From: Nostoc commune NIES-4072
GTDB taxonomy: Bacteria > Cyanobacteriota > Cyanobacteriia > Cyanobacteriales > Nostocaceae
Assembly: GCF_003113895.1 (NCBI RefSeq)
Contig: NZ_BDUD01000001.1
Coordinates: 6,886,559 to 6,950,558 of the forward strand
Direction: 5' to 3'
Length of the DNA: 64,000 bases
Below are positions 1 through 9,304 of this stretch, one piece after another. Positions within the stretch are counted from its first letter, which is position 1; every line of letters starts with the position of its first letter. The position numbers and the translations under genes were made by a program. Below the pieces are notes generated by a model. That model was not told the DNA's origin, ran no database searches, and worked only from the letters and a program-made list of their open reading frames with translations.

Positions 1-18
1 GCCCTTATTAGCTTGACC
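1..18 (-). rRNA. 5' end of 23S rRNA (partial)
   Basis: Read on the minus strand, the first 18 bases give GGTCAAGCTAATAAGGGC, which matches the conserved start of cyanobacterial 23S rRNA. The rest lies outside the window. It follows the 16S gene in the usual 16S-ITS-23S order. The exact mature end cannot be fixed from sequence alone. Confidence 0.6.
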
Positions 19-381
19 ACTCAAATATTTGGTCTTTTAATGACTTGCATTCACAAATAGTTAGTTCTGCTTACCTCGTCACTTCCTACTGATTTTACTC
101 AGTACTCAGCACTCAGTACTCAGCACTCTCAATGTCTGTGTCTGCCTGCTATTTTCGCGTTACTATGCAGTTTTCAAGGTTCTGGCTGAGATACAACTCA
201 GCAGTCTGACTCCAGTTAAGTCATGTTGCTGATTTCTCAATTTCCTTATTTTGTTTAATATTCTGAACCATTAATACTTTGAAAGCTTTATACCAATACT
301 CGACCGACCTAGTTATAGACCAACTTACTATCTATAAAACTAGTGTGTTTTTCGATATGTAAGGGGTGTAGGTCTCCCTAA
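19..381 (-). other. 16S-23S internal transcribed spacer, no tRNA genes
   Basis: This roughly 360-bp spacer has recognisable cyanobacterial ITS parts on the minus strand. The D1-D1' helix has GACCTA and TAGGTC as its base (about 373 down to 307). A CTTTCAAA-containing D2 motif lies near 280. A box-A-like GAACCTTGAAAACTG lies near 183-169. I see no tRNA-Ile or tRNA-Ala cloverleaf, so this is the tRNA-less ITS type that some rrn operons of Nostocales carry. Positions 101-132 hold short CAGCACT/CAGTACT repeats, apparently an expanded variable helix. Confidence 0.75.
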
Positions 382-1870
<1,489 letters not shown>

Positions 1871-2555
1871 GTTGTGTTTCGAGTTTGTGGCTCCGAAAAA
1901 AATATTTCCCGGAATCCTAGTTGTTAATTTTGACTGTCCTTTTGTGATTTCCCAAAAGTCAAATCTTTTGACGAGGATTGGTTTTTTCTTAAGCTTTCAA
2001 AGTATTATATTTTTTAGGTTCAGCGGTGGTTGGCGTCTGTTGCCTTTCCACTTAACTAGATTAACTAGTCATACCCTAGTTTGTCAAGGGGTAAATTTAT
2101 TTTTTTTCTACAAAAGGCAAATCGCTTGACTGGACTTACTTTCAGGTTAATGGGTTAAGCAACAGAAGGAAGGCGAGAACGAAGTGGCTAAACCTGACTG
2201 TGTGAATAATGGATGTTGCTTGTCTCTAAATGGGATCTGATGCAGGTTGAGTGATTATAGTAATGATTATAGAAAAAGGCAGGAGTAGTCTTGCTGGAGC
2301 GATTTGTCCTGAATCCAAATGCTCGAAGTAACGATATATATAAGAGCATAGTTGTTGCGGAGCTTGCAGTTTAAGACTTCTATCTTACAGGTGAAGTTTA
2401 TTTTATGGACATTTACGCGATCGCCATCACTACGTTCGTGGAGCGTTTAGAAGAGAAGATAGGCGTTACAGTATGTCTAGCGCTGTAGAGGGACTTCAAA
2501 ATTTATAATGAGTTTTTGATAAAAAGCTAAAAACTAGACTAGGCAAGAAATACAG
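1871..2555. other. Intergenic region between 16S rRNA and rsmA
   Basis: About 685 bp separates the divergently read 16S gene and rsmA. It should hold the rrn promoter and leader on the minus strand and the rsmA promoter on the plus strand. It is T-rich next to the 16S gene and contains fragments common in Nostoc spacers, such as a GCGATCGCCATCACTACG run near 2417. I see no credible gene or clear -35/-10 pair. Confidence 0.5.
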
Positions 2556-3398
2556 ATGATCCGACCGCGTAAGGTCTTTGCTCAACATTGGCTCAAAAGT
2601 GAGAAGGCGCTCGACGCAATTATTAAAGCAGCAGAGTGTACAAAAAGCGATCGCTCCGCTAAAGGCGATCGCGTCCTAGAAATTGGCCCTGGAACCGGGA
2701 TTCTGACTCGTCGTTTATTACCTTTAGTACAATCTCTGGTTGCAGTTGAAATAGACCGCGACTTATGCCAACTGTTGTCAAACCAGCTTGGTAAGACTGA
2801 AAATTTTTTACTGCTGCAAGGCGATTTTCTCAGTCTAGATTTACCATCTTATCTGGCAGCCTTTCCCAATTTCCACAAGCCAAACAAGGTAGTAGCCAAT
2901 ATTCCTTACAACATTACAGGGCCAATCATTGAGAAACTACTGGGTACGATCGCTAACCCCAATCCCGAACCATTTGATTCAATAGTGTTGCTGGTACAAA
3001 AAGAAGTAGCAGAAAGATTATATGCTAAACCAGGCTCAAAAACCTTTGGGGCGTTGAGTGTGCGGGTACAGTATTTGGCTGAGTGTGAGTTAATCTGCAC
3101 AGTCCCAGCGGCCGCATTCCATCCACCGCCAAAAGTCGATTCGGCAGTGGTGCGGTTGCGTCCCCGAAAAATAGAAATACCAGCGCTTAATCCTCGACAG
3201 TTAGAGAATTTCTTAAAGTTGGGGTTTGGTTCCAAGCGCAAAATGTTACGAAATAATTTGCAATCAGTTATAGAACGCGATCGCTTGAGCCACTTACTGG
3301 AACAATTAAAAATAAATCCCCAAGCTAGAGCCGAAGACCTCGGCGTTCAGCAATGGGTAATTCTTGCAAACGAATTGGGAGTGGGGAGTAGGGAGTAG
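2556..3398 (+). CDS. rsmA: 16S rRNA (adenine(1518)-N(6)/adenine(1519)-N(6))-dimethyltransferase
   Basis: The 280-aa protein is RsmA/KsgA, which dimethylates two adjacent adenines in the 3' hairpin of 16S rRNA during 30S maturation, using S-adenosylmethionine. The SAM-binding motif EIGPGTGILTRRLL lies near residue 42-55 and the catalytic NIPYN motif near residue 115. The N-terminal RPRKxFAQHWL and the C-terminal FGSKRKMLRNNL stretch are also typical. Length fits the family. It lies 75 bp upstream of ispE on the same strand, a pairing common in cyanobacteria, and is probably co-transcribed. Only a short repeat array lies between them. Confidence 0.95.
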   Translation: MIRPRKVFAQHWLKSEKALDAIIKAAECTKSDRSAKGDRVLEIGPGTGILTRRLLPLVQSLVAVEIDRDLCQLLSNQLGKTENFLLLQGDFLSLDLPSYLAAFPNFHKPNKVVANIPYNITGPIIEKLLGTIANPNPEPFDSIVLLVQKEVAERLYAKPGSKTFGALSVRVQYLAECELICTVPAAAFHPPPKVDSAVVRLRPRKIEIPALNPRQLENFLKLGFGSKRKMLRNNLQSVIERDRLSHLLEQLKINPQARAEDLGVQQWVILANELGVGSRE

Positions 3399-3404
3399 GG
3401 GATA

Positions 3405-3472
3405 AGGCAAATTTTTTCCCATTCTCCATTCTCCATTCCCCATTCCCCATCCCCCATTCCCCATTCCCAGAA
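3405..3472. repeat. 7-bp tandem repeat array (CCCCATT/CTCCATT type)
   Basis: A run of CCATTCT, CCATTCC and CCATCCC variants with a 7-bp period fills the gap between rsmA and ispE and includes the last bases before the ispE start. It is a short tandemly repeated repetitive sequence (STRR) of the kind typical of Nostoc spacers. Confidence 0.8.
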
Positions 3473-3473
3473 A

Positions 3474-4427
3474 ATGCATTCCTACAGCCTAATTGCCCCT
3501 GCCAAAATCAACTTGTATCTGGAAATCATTGGCGATCGCCCGGATGGATATCATGAGTTAGTTATGATACTTCAAAGTATCGGACTTGTAGACCAAATTG
3601 ATGTCCGTTCCATCAGCACTGATAGCATCCGTATTCACTGCAACCACCCACAAGTACCGACAGATAAAAGTAATCTGGCTTACCGCGCAGCAGAATTAAT
3701 GGCAATGCAATTTCCCCAAGCCTTCGCTCAATATGGGGGTGTGGAGATTAGCATAAACAAGCAAATTCCTGTAGCTGCTGGGTTGGCTGGAGGTTCGACG
3801 AATGCAGCAGCTGTCTTAGTAGGAATAGATTTACTGTGGAAGTTGGGGCTAACTCAGTCCGAATTAGAGGAGTTGGGAGGTACACTTGGTTCGGATGTCC
3901 CATTTTGTGTAGCGGGTGGAACTGCGATCGCAACAGGTAGAGGTGAGCAACTTTCTCCTTTGCCAAGTTTGGATAATATTTATATACTGTTGGCAAAATA
4001 CCGCAGCCTGGAAGTTTCCACCGCTTGGGCATACAAAACCTATCAAGAGCAGTTTGGTCATTCTTATATTAGAGATAGCGAAAACTTGGCAGCGCGTGCT
4101 AATGCAGTTCATTCAGGAGCAATAGTAAAAGCTGTCGTAAATAAAGATGTGGGAGAAATTGCCCAAAAATTGCACAATGATTTGGAGCGCGTGGTATTGC
4201 CAGCCTATCCCCAAGTATTGCAACTGCGAGAAGTATTTGCAAATCAAGAAGGCGTTTTAGGAACAATGATGTCTGGCTCTGGACCAACAGTATTTGCTCT
4301 TTTTGAGTCTCAGCAGCAGGCAGAACTAGTTTTGCGGCAAGTGAGAGAATCAATTCTTGATGAGGACTTAGAATTGTTTGTAACTCGGACAATCACACAT
4401 GGTATTAAAGTGGCATCGTCTGTTTAA
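3474..4427 (+). CDS. ispE: 4-diphosphocytidyl-2-C-methyl-D-erythritol kinase
   Basis: The 317-aa GHMP kinase phosphorylates CDP-methylerythritol in the MEP isoprenoid pathway, feeding carotenoid, phytol and quinone synthesis. PAKINLYLEI at residues 9-18 is the IspE signature. The glycine-rich ATP loop is PVAAGLAGGSTNAAA near residue 98, and the C-terminal GHMP motif MMSGSGPTVFAL is near residue 265. The start at 3474 lies directly after the STRR array and gives the normal N-terminus. It probably forms an operon with rsmA. Confidence 0.95.
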   Translation: MHSYSLIAPAKINLYLEIIGDRPDGYHELVMILQSIGLVDQIDVRSISTDSIRIHCNHPQVPTDKSNLAYRAAELMAMQFPQAFAQYGGVEISINKQIPVAAGLAGGSTNAAAVLVGIDLLWKLGLTQSELEELGGTLGSDVPFCVAGGTAIATGRGEQLSPLPSLDNIYILLAKYRSLEVSTAWAYKTYQEQFGHSYIRDSENLAARANAVHSGAIVKAVVNKDVGEIAQKLHNDLERVVLPAYPQVLQLREVFANQEGVLGTMMSGSGPTVFALFESQQQAELVLRQVRESILDEDLELFVTRTITHGIKVASSV

Positions 4428-4510
4428 ATAATTTTTTTCGTTGATGAAGCTTAGGGATAGACAAGAATTACTCTTAATGGCCCAATCCAAAATATAAAAT
4501 CCAAAATCGT

Positions 4511-4840
4511 ATGAGTGACCAAAATTTAACACCACAAACGGATACTAAAATACAGGTGACAGCGAGTCCTTTACGCTGTTTAACTGGGGCGGTGATTTCT
4601 GGAGGAATGGGATATGCAATGTATTCGCTGATGATTGCGATCGCTACAAATTTTGCTACTAAACCTCTCCATTCAATTAATCCATTAGTAATTAGGATTT
4701 CTTCTGCTGTTAGGACTCTTGTTGTTGGTGTAGTCGCTCTGGGAAGTGGGATATTTGGTATAGTAGCACTTGGTTTGTTGGCTTTGGGAGTGCAATTATT
4801 AGTGCAGGAGTTGAGCAAGCAGAAAAGTAGTGAAAACTAA
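4511..4840 (+). CDS. DUF3082 family membrane protein
   Basis: The 109-aa protein resembles the cyanobacterial DUF3082 family, whose function is unknown. After about 18 polar residues there are two hydrophobic segments, near residues 23-45 (LRCLTGAVISGGMGYAMYSL) and 65-98 (VRTLVVGVVALGSGIFG). This fits a small inner or thylakoid membrane protein. It lies 83 bp downstream of ispE on the same strand. The overlapping minus-strand frame is a shadow. Confidence 0.75.
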   Translation: MSDQNLTPQTDTKIQVTASPLRCLTGAVISGGMGYAMYSLMIAIATNFATKPLHSINPLVIRISSAVRTLVVGVVALGSGIFGIVALGLLALGVQLLVQELSKQKSSEN

Positions 4841-5220
4841 TAATTTACTTTTAATTAGCAACTTCAAAGTACAAGTTTTTCTAACGAATCACGATTGTTA
4901 ATAAATTGTAGCTTCGCGTTTATGAAAGGGTAAAGTTTAAAACAGGTTGTAGTTGAACAACAGAAGGAAAAATAGATTCAGAGTTAAACGATGAAGGTAG
5001 TGATTAAGCGGCTTAATGAGAGTTAGTAGCGTACCATTACCTTAAGAAAACTTACTTTTTTATCGGACAGCGATCGCTCTGAGCAAATCCTCTATAGTAA
5101 TTGCTATAGTAATTGCGACCACCAAAGTTCAATCGGATTAAAATTGGAAGAATACGGTGATATATTGAGAACACTTGATCAATCCTTTATACATACTAGT
5201 GATGCCATTCTGATAAGATT
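4841..5220. other. Non-coding stretch between DUF3082 gene and IS remnant
   Basis: No gene is supported here. The only structure noted is a direct repeat of TATAGTAATTGC near 5093-5118. The downstream part probably includes eroded IS630 sequence. Confidence 0.4.
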
Positions 5221-5403
5221 GAAGAATGGAGAAAACTTAGTGTTACCATCTTTGAATTACCTGTTTATTCACCTAAGTTAAATTTAATTAAAATTTTGTG
5301 GCAGTTTATTAAGTATGAATAGATTGCAATAGATGGTTACAAAAATTGGAAAACTTTCGTTGCATCTGTTGAAAAAATTCTTAGAGAATTTGGAAAAAAT
5401 TAA
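5221..5403 (+). pseudogene. IS630-family transposase, C-terminal remnant
   Basis: The frame reads ELPVYSPKLNLIKILWQFIKYE, then an in-frame TAG at 5320-5322, then IAIDGYKNWKTFVASVEKIL up to TAA at 5401. This is the C-terminal DDE block of IS630-type transposases (the YSPxLNxIE motif, here with Lys for Glu). The internal stop and missing N-terminal two thirds make it a relic. TTAAGTAGTTAA and TTAACTACTTAA just after the stop form an inverted repeat that may be the old element end. Confidence 0.75.
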
Positions 5404-5749
5404 GTAGTTAATTTTGTTTAACTACTTAAGATAATCATCTGCTCAAACTTCTAAGTATTGTTTCATAAATAAATTACATTGATTTAACCAAGGATCAGTA
5501 TATTTTTGTTGCCTGCACCTCGGCTTATTCTGGTTAAGCTTTTTGGGATTGGCGTAGACGCAAAGCGGCTTGTTATCAGACATTGCTCCTTGAACAGCAG
5601 ATGTTGTAATTTTGGTATATAGTATAGCCCTCGACTTGAACAGATTTCGGGTTGACACTTTATAAACTGGCTCAATATTCACTAATTATGTGGAATTGAT
5701 ACCAGCTACACTGAAGTTAATAGCAGCAATATCACTTATGAGGAAAATT
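5404..5749. other. Non-coding stretch after IS630 remnant
   Basis: Open frames on the minus strand here have no recognisable family and overlap each other. The stretch holds a common Nostoc fragment (GGCGTAGACGCAAAGCGGCTT-like, near 5552). I see no supported gene. Confidence 0.4.
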
Positions 5750-6355
5750 ATGAGCACAAACAAGAGATATTTTTTACCCCTTATTTTTGTGACAATTATT
5801 GTCAGCCTCAGCAGTTGTAATTCTAACCCCACCGCTCGTAATATTGACAGTGGAACGCCATCCTCTACCACAACACCGACAAATAGCGCATCGTCTCAGA
5901 CTCCCAGCCAGATTCCTAGCGTAGCTCAATTAAGAGAAAAATCTCCTAATCAAGAATTTCCAAAGGAAAATACGCCTTCTTTATCAATTCCTAAAGCTGT
6001 CACTAACAGAACTACCAGCGTCACGATGTATACAAGTGATACCCAATGTCAAGAACTCATTCCAGAAAAGGTTTCAGTACCAGCTGAGGAACCAGTGAAA
6101 AACGTAGTGAGTAAAATTTTAGAAAAACGAGATACAAGCGACTTGAGGTTGTCTGGGTATCGTGTCAACATCAAAAATGGTATTGCTACAGTTGATTTAC
6201 GAATATCCCCTGATTCAAAGCGACAAATAGCTTCTCTTTCTAGTTGTGAACAGTTTGCTCTATTTGGCAGTCTCCGCAAAACCTTAACAAGTAATGCTCA
6301 ATGGAATATTAAAGAGGTTCGCTTTACCGAGCGAGGTGAAAACATTGTTCTTTAG
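5750..6355 (+). CDS. GerMN domain lipoprotein
   Basis: From the ATG at 5750 the protein has about 201 residues. A signal peptide (MSTNKRYFLPLIFVTIIVSL) leads to the lipobox LSSC, so it is probably lipid-anchored. A Ser/Thr/Pro-rich linker of about 80 residues follows. The C-terminal part (VTMYTSDTQCQELIPEKVSV through AQWNIKEVRFT) matches the GerMN/sporulation-lipoprotein domain found in cyanobacterial envelope proteins of unknown role. An in-frame ATG at 5738 is an alternative start. A second GerMN gene lies at 27169. Confidence 0.75.
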   Translation: MSTNKRYFLPLIFVTIIVSLSSCNSNPTARNIDSGTPSSTTTPTNSASSQTPSQIPSVAQLREKSPNQEFPKENTPSLSIPKAVTNRTTSVTMYTSDTQCQELIPEKVSVPAEEPVKNVVSKILEKRDTSDLRLSGYRVNIKNGIATVDLRISPDSKRQIASLSSCEQFALFGSLRKTLTSNAQWNIKEVRFTERGENIVL

Positions 6356-6521
6356 TGAAATATGGTATTCAGTGCCGTCATCAGCTAAAAATATTCTCCA
6401 ATTTGAACAACCACAGCACTCATACATAAGCGGTTGCCAAAACAGTGTATGTTCTAGTAAATTTGAAACAGCTGTAAATGTGGTATTCTTGATTATAGCC
6501 CTAAGTTTATAGTAGCAATTC

Positions 6522-6592
6522 GCGGGTGTAATTCAGTGGTAGAATGTCATCTTCCCATGGTGAACGTCGTGGGTTCGAGTCCCATCGCCCGC
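6522..6592 (+). tRNA. trnG: tRNA-Gly (anticodon CCC)
   Basis: A 71-nt cloverleaf folds with acceptor arms GCGGGTG/CGCCCGC, D arm ATTC-AGTGGTA-GAAT, anticodon stem TCATC/GGTGA with loop TTCCCAT (anticodon CCC at 6553-6555), and T arm GTGGG-TTCGAGT-CCCAT. CCA is not encoded. It reads GGG codons. An integrase stump follows within 180 bp, so this tRNA was probably an integration site. Confidence 0.93.
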
Positions 6593-6767
6593 TTTAAAAA
6601 AAAGCCTTATCTAACAAGCGTTTCAAGGATTTGCTCTGTATCCTCTTGCGTTGAGGACGGTATATTAGTTTATTGCTAGAAACAAATTTTAGCTCTTTTT
6701 AGGTGATTTTGGGTGTAACTTGGGTGTAAAGTTGGTGTACTAAAAAAGGTACTAACAAGGATAAACC

Positions 6768-6899
6768 GTGTTCTCTACACCCAACTTTAGTAAAGCTTCT
6801 AAAGGTACTGTTCAAGTCATCTCTTCCAATGACCGATTACAATTACGGTTCAGGTTCACAGGGAGCATCCACTTTTGGCAGAAAGACTCAAATAGCTAA
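6768..6899 (+). pseudogene. Tyrosine integrase, N-terminal stump
   Basis: From GTG 6768 the frame reads VFSTPNFSKASKGTVQVISS then NDRLQLRFRFTGSIHFWQKD and stops at 6897 after 43 codons. The KASKGTVQV...RLQLRFRF pattern resembles the N-terminal arm-binding region of cyanobacterial tRNA-targeted integrases. The catalytic domain is missing. Its position just after tRNA-Gly fits a decayed integrative element. The assignment rests on N-terminal similarity only. Confidence 0.5.
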
Positions 6900-7058
6900 T
6901 AAACCATTGAGATAAGCACAACGAATAGAGAGGATGTGATTAACACTATCAACTGTTTCTCTTGGTTCATTGTCAGCGATCGCACAGAGTTCTTTTCCTT
7001 TACATTTTCCCATAAATGGTAAATCTTCCAAAACTGGATGCTCCCAATGATGTGGCAT
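6888..7058 (-). pseudogene. Unrecognised 56-codon frame, possible C-terminal gene fragment
   Basis: The minus-strand frame from ATG 7058 to TGA 6888 reads MPHHWEHPVLEDLPFMGKCK and later CAIADNEPRETVDSVNHILS. Composition looks protein-like, but there is no Shine-Dalgarno before the ATG and I recognise no family. It overlaps the broken end of the transposase remnant in another frame, so it is more likely the tail of a disrupted gene than a functional small protein. Confidence 0.3.
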
Positions 7059-7452
7059 CCAGATGTGAATATTTCGTATCTATTTTAAAATTTTTAATCA
7101 CTGATAATACAATCTTTATAAACAGATGATTATTTAAGCCATGTTTATACAATTTATCCATGACTCTTCCAATTTTATCGTCATTAATATGATCTTTTTC
7201 TATATCTTCTCCCAATAATATTTCGATGGCTTTATCATCAAAAAACTGACTAAACAAATATAAAGGTCTTGATACAAATCCTAATCCATTAATTAAAATA
7301 GCTTTCACCAATATTCCTGCCGTAATCTTCTCACGAGGGTCTATTACTAATTTGGAATTAATTATTTCAACGATTCCTATTTCATCAATTAACCCTGCCA
7401 CTATTCCTAAGTGGTCGATATTTTTAATTTTGGCATTTTCGATTGGAGACAT
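7000..7452 (-). pseudogene. IS1634-type transposase remnant (DUF4277 domain)
   Basis: The 150-aa frame starts NIDHLGIVAGLIDEIGIVEI and reads on to KYSHLDATS, which is the N-terminal DUF4277 region and the start of the DDE domain of IS1634-like transposases. Full-length members have about 500 residues. This one loses homology just after LDATS and stops at 7000, so the catalytic part is gone. Its upstream end is preserved as the terminal repeat at 7681-7695. Confidence 0.75.
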
Positions 7453-7680
7453 TTTTTTCCCTTAAATATTTTTGAGCTTTTTTGATTGTCTCACTTGGAC
7501 GCTTACCACTGTATATTTAGTTTTATAAAAATCTTAAAATTAATTTTTTCGCTCCCACTTTAACCGCACCGTCTTCGTCACACAGATTTATTTCTACATG
7601 CGGGTTCAATGAGCGTTTATGTGTATTATTATTTACTTGTACTTGGCTATCCCTATGTAACCCCTTGTACTACTTTTTGA

Positions 7681-7695
7681 AGTGCGGAATGTGGG
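7681..7695. repeat. Surviving terminal repeat of the IS1634-type element
   Basis: AGTGCGGAATGTGGG (CCCACATTCCGCACT read inward) lies about 230 bp upstream of the transposase start and directly abuts the xisI stop. The same terminus bounds the MITE at 62762-62949, which supports its reading as the outer end of the IS. The opposite end was not found here. Confidence 0.65.
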
Positions 7696-7697
7696 CT

Positions 7698-7988
7698 TTA
7701 AGCAACTGCATAGCCTGTGTAGGGTCTTAACTCCGGTGGACGAAAGCCAAGGACGATATGTTCTTTAGGAATTCCAGCCCGTTCTAAATCGGCGGCAATA
7801 CCTTCTTCAGTGCCATCCCGTTGAATCCAGATTTTGCCATCAATTAGGTCAATATGAACCAGACAGCCATGAATGCGGCGATCGCCATCCCAACCTATAT
7901 CCATCCACAAATAGCGATCGCGGTTTCGATCAAACACCACTTCCGATTGAATATTGGCATAAGAATAGGGTAGTGAGGCATCGCTACA
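7698..7988 (-). pseudogene. XisI family protein, N-terminally truncated
   Basis: The C-terminal 80 residues include RDRYLWMDIGWDGDRRIHGC, HIDLIDGKIWIQRDGTEEGI and IVLGFRPPELRPYTGYAVA, clear matches to XisI, one of the accessory proteins of fdxN-element excision in Anabaena PCC 7120 and a widespread cyanobacterial family. Family members have about 110 residues. Here the frame extends upstream only to an in-frame TAG at 7991, lacking roughly the first 15-20 residues and any good start except GTG codons at 7940 and 7943. No xisH is next to it. Its stop sits against an IS end, so it is probably inactive. Confidence 0.75.
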
Positions 7989-8045
7989 CTATATTCATAA
8001 GCTGTCTAAGTTCATTGAATCAAACAGGGTAGCAGGAGGAATGCG

Positions 8046-8990
8046 ATGAAAGCAGTGGTTATCCGTCGGTATGGCGGCGTTGAAGTGTTGCAGTATGAAG
8101 ATGTGGAACAGCCGAAAATTGAGCCAACGCAGTTACTTGTGAAAGTTCGTGCTAGTAGCGTTAATCCCATTGATTGGAAAATTCGCCAAGGGATGTTGAG
8201 TTTGATTACCGGCAGCAAATTCCCAAAGATTCTGGGGTTTGATGTGGCGGGAGAAGTTGTAGAGGTTGGCTCTCAAGTTACTCGCTTTAAACCAGGAGAT
8301 GCTATTTATGGGAGTACTAGCTTCCCTGGAGGAGGTTACGCAGAGTTTGCAGCCATCCCAGAAAACTTGGCGGTGCTTAAACCAACGAATTTATCTTATG
8401 AAGAAGCTGCGGCTGTGCCTTTAGCAGCGCTGACAGCTCTGCAAGCGCTGCGAGATCAAGGAAATATTCAAACAGGACAAAATGTCTTAATTAATGGTGC
8501 TGCGGGCGGTGTAGGGACTTTTGCAGTGCAAATTGCTAAGGTTTTAGGCGCACAGGTGACAGGAGTTAGCAGTACCAAAAATTTAGATTTGGTGAAATCT
8601 TTGGGAGCAGACCGCGTGATTGATTATACGCAGCAAGATTTTACCGAAGATACAGCGCAGTATGACATTATCTTTGATGCAGTGGGTAAGCGATCGCTCT
8701 CACAAACCAAAAGAATCCTCAAACCCAACGGAATTTATATCACCACATTACCCAGCCCTGAAGTCTTGTTAGAGAGCGTCTTAACAGCGTTCCTTCCTGG
8801 TCAAAAAGCGAAATTTCTTTTTGAGAAACCTAACGTTAAAGACTTACTTTTTCTCAAAGAATTGATTGAAGCAGATAAAATTCGTGTGGTGATTGATCGC
8901 ACATATCCCTTACAAGAATTAGCGGCGGCTCATACTTATAGCGAAACTGGGCGCGCAGTAGGGAAAATTGCGATCGCGCAGCCCATCTAG
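8046..8990 (+). CDS. NAD(P)-dependent alcohol dehydrogenase / quinone oxidoreductase-like protein
   Basis: The 314-aa protein belongs to the medium-chain dehydrogenase/reductase superfamily. A GroES-like N-terminal domain (VKVRASSVNPIDWKIRQG) is followed by the Rossmann motif INGAAGGVGTFAVQIAK near residue 148 and the NADPH-side stretch GADRVIDYTQQDF. The structural zinc cysteines of true alcohol dehydrogenases are absent, pointing to the quinone oxidoreductase/enone reductase branch. The substrate cannot be predicted. AGGAGG at 8034-8039 is a good ribosome site. Confidence 0.85.
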   Translation: MKAVVIRRYGGVEVLQYEDVEQPKIEPTQLLVKVRASSVNPIDWKIRQGMLSLITGSKFPKILGFDVAGEVVEVGSQVTRFKPGDAIYGSTSFPGGGYAEFAAIPENLAVLKPTNLSYEEAAAVPLAALTALQALRDQGNIQTGQNVLINGAAGGVGTFAVQIAKVLGAQVTGVSSTKNLDLVKSLGADRVIDYTQQDFTEDTAQYDIIFDAVGKRSLSQTKRILKPNGIYITTLPSPEVLLESVLTAFLPGQKAKFLFEKPNVKDLLFLKELIEADKIRVVIDRTYPLQELAAAHTYSETGRAVGKIAIAQPI

Positions 8991-9304
8991 AGATCGCAGT
9001 TTCTAGTTGATTGGAGGACAATCAGCCAAAAGCAGCACAGATGATTTAATTTTTGATTTTGGCTCATCAAATTGTTCTCGCGTTTAAATTCGCTTACTCT
9101 GGGACTTTTTTAAATTTTGGATTTTAGGCTATTCAATCCCTTCTCCCAAGGGGAGACGCTGCGCGAACGGCTTGGTGCAGTCGCTCATGGGGGAAACCAC
9201 GCCAGATGCTCCACTTGGGGAAACCCCAAGACCGCACTGGCTCCCCAAGAGCGCGCTGCTTCACCAAAATCCAAAATTTAAAATCTAAAATTCGGTGAGT
9301 GGTG
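8991..9304. repeat. Intergenic dispersed repeats
   Basis: This gap holds Nostoc-type spacer repeats: CCAAAAT/TAAAATC runs near 9110 and 9270-9293, and a GC-rich block at about 9145-9260 (GGGGAGACGCTGCGCGAACG, GTCGCTCATGGGGGAAACCA). The GC-rich block differs from its AT-rich surroundings and resembles dispersed repeats in this genus. No gene is seen. Confidence 0.5.

Noticed and set aside
5443..5682. 79-aa and 63-aa overlapping minus-strand frames
   Set aside because: They overlap each other, contain a common Nostoc spacer repeat, and show no recognisable protein family.
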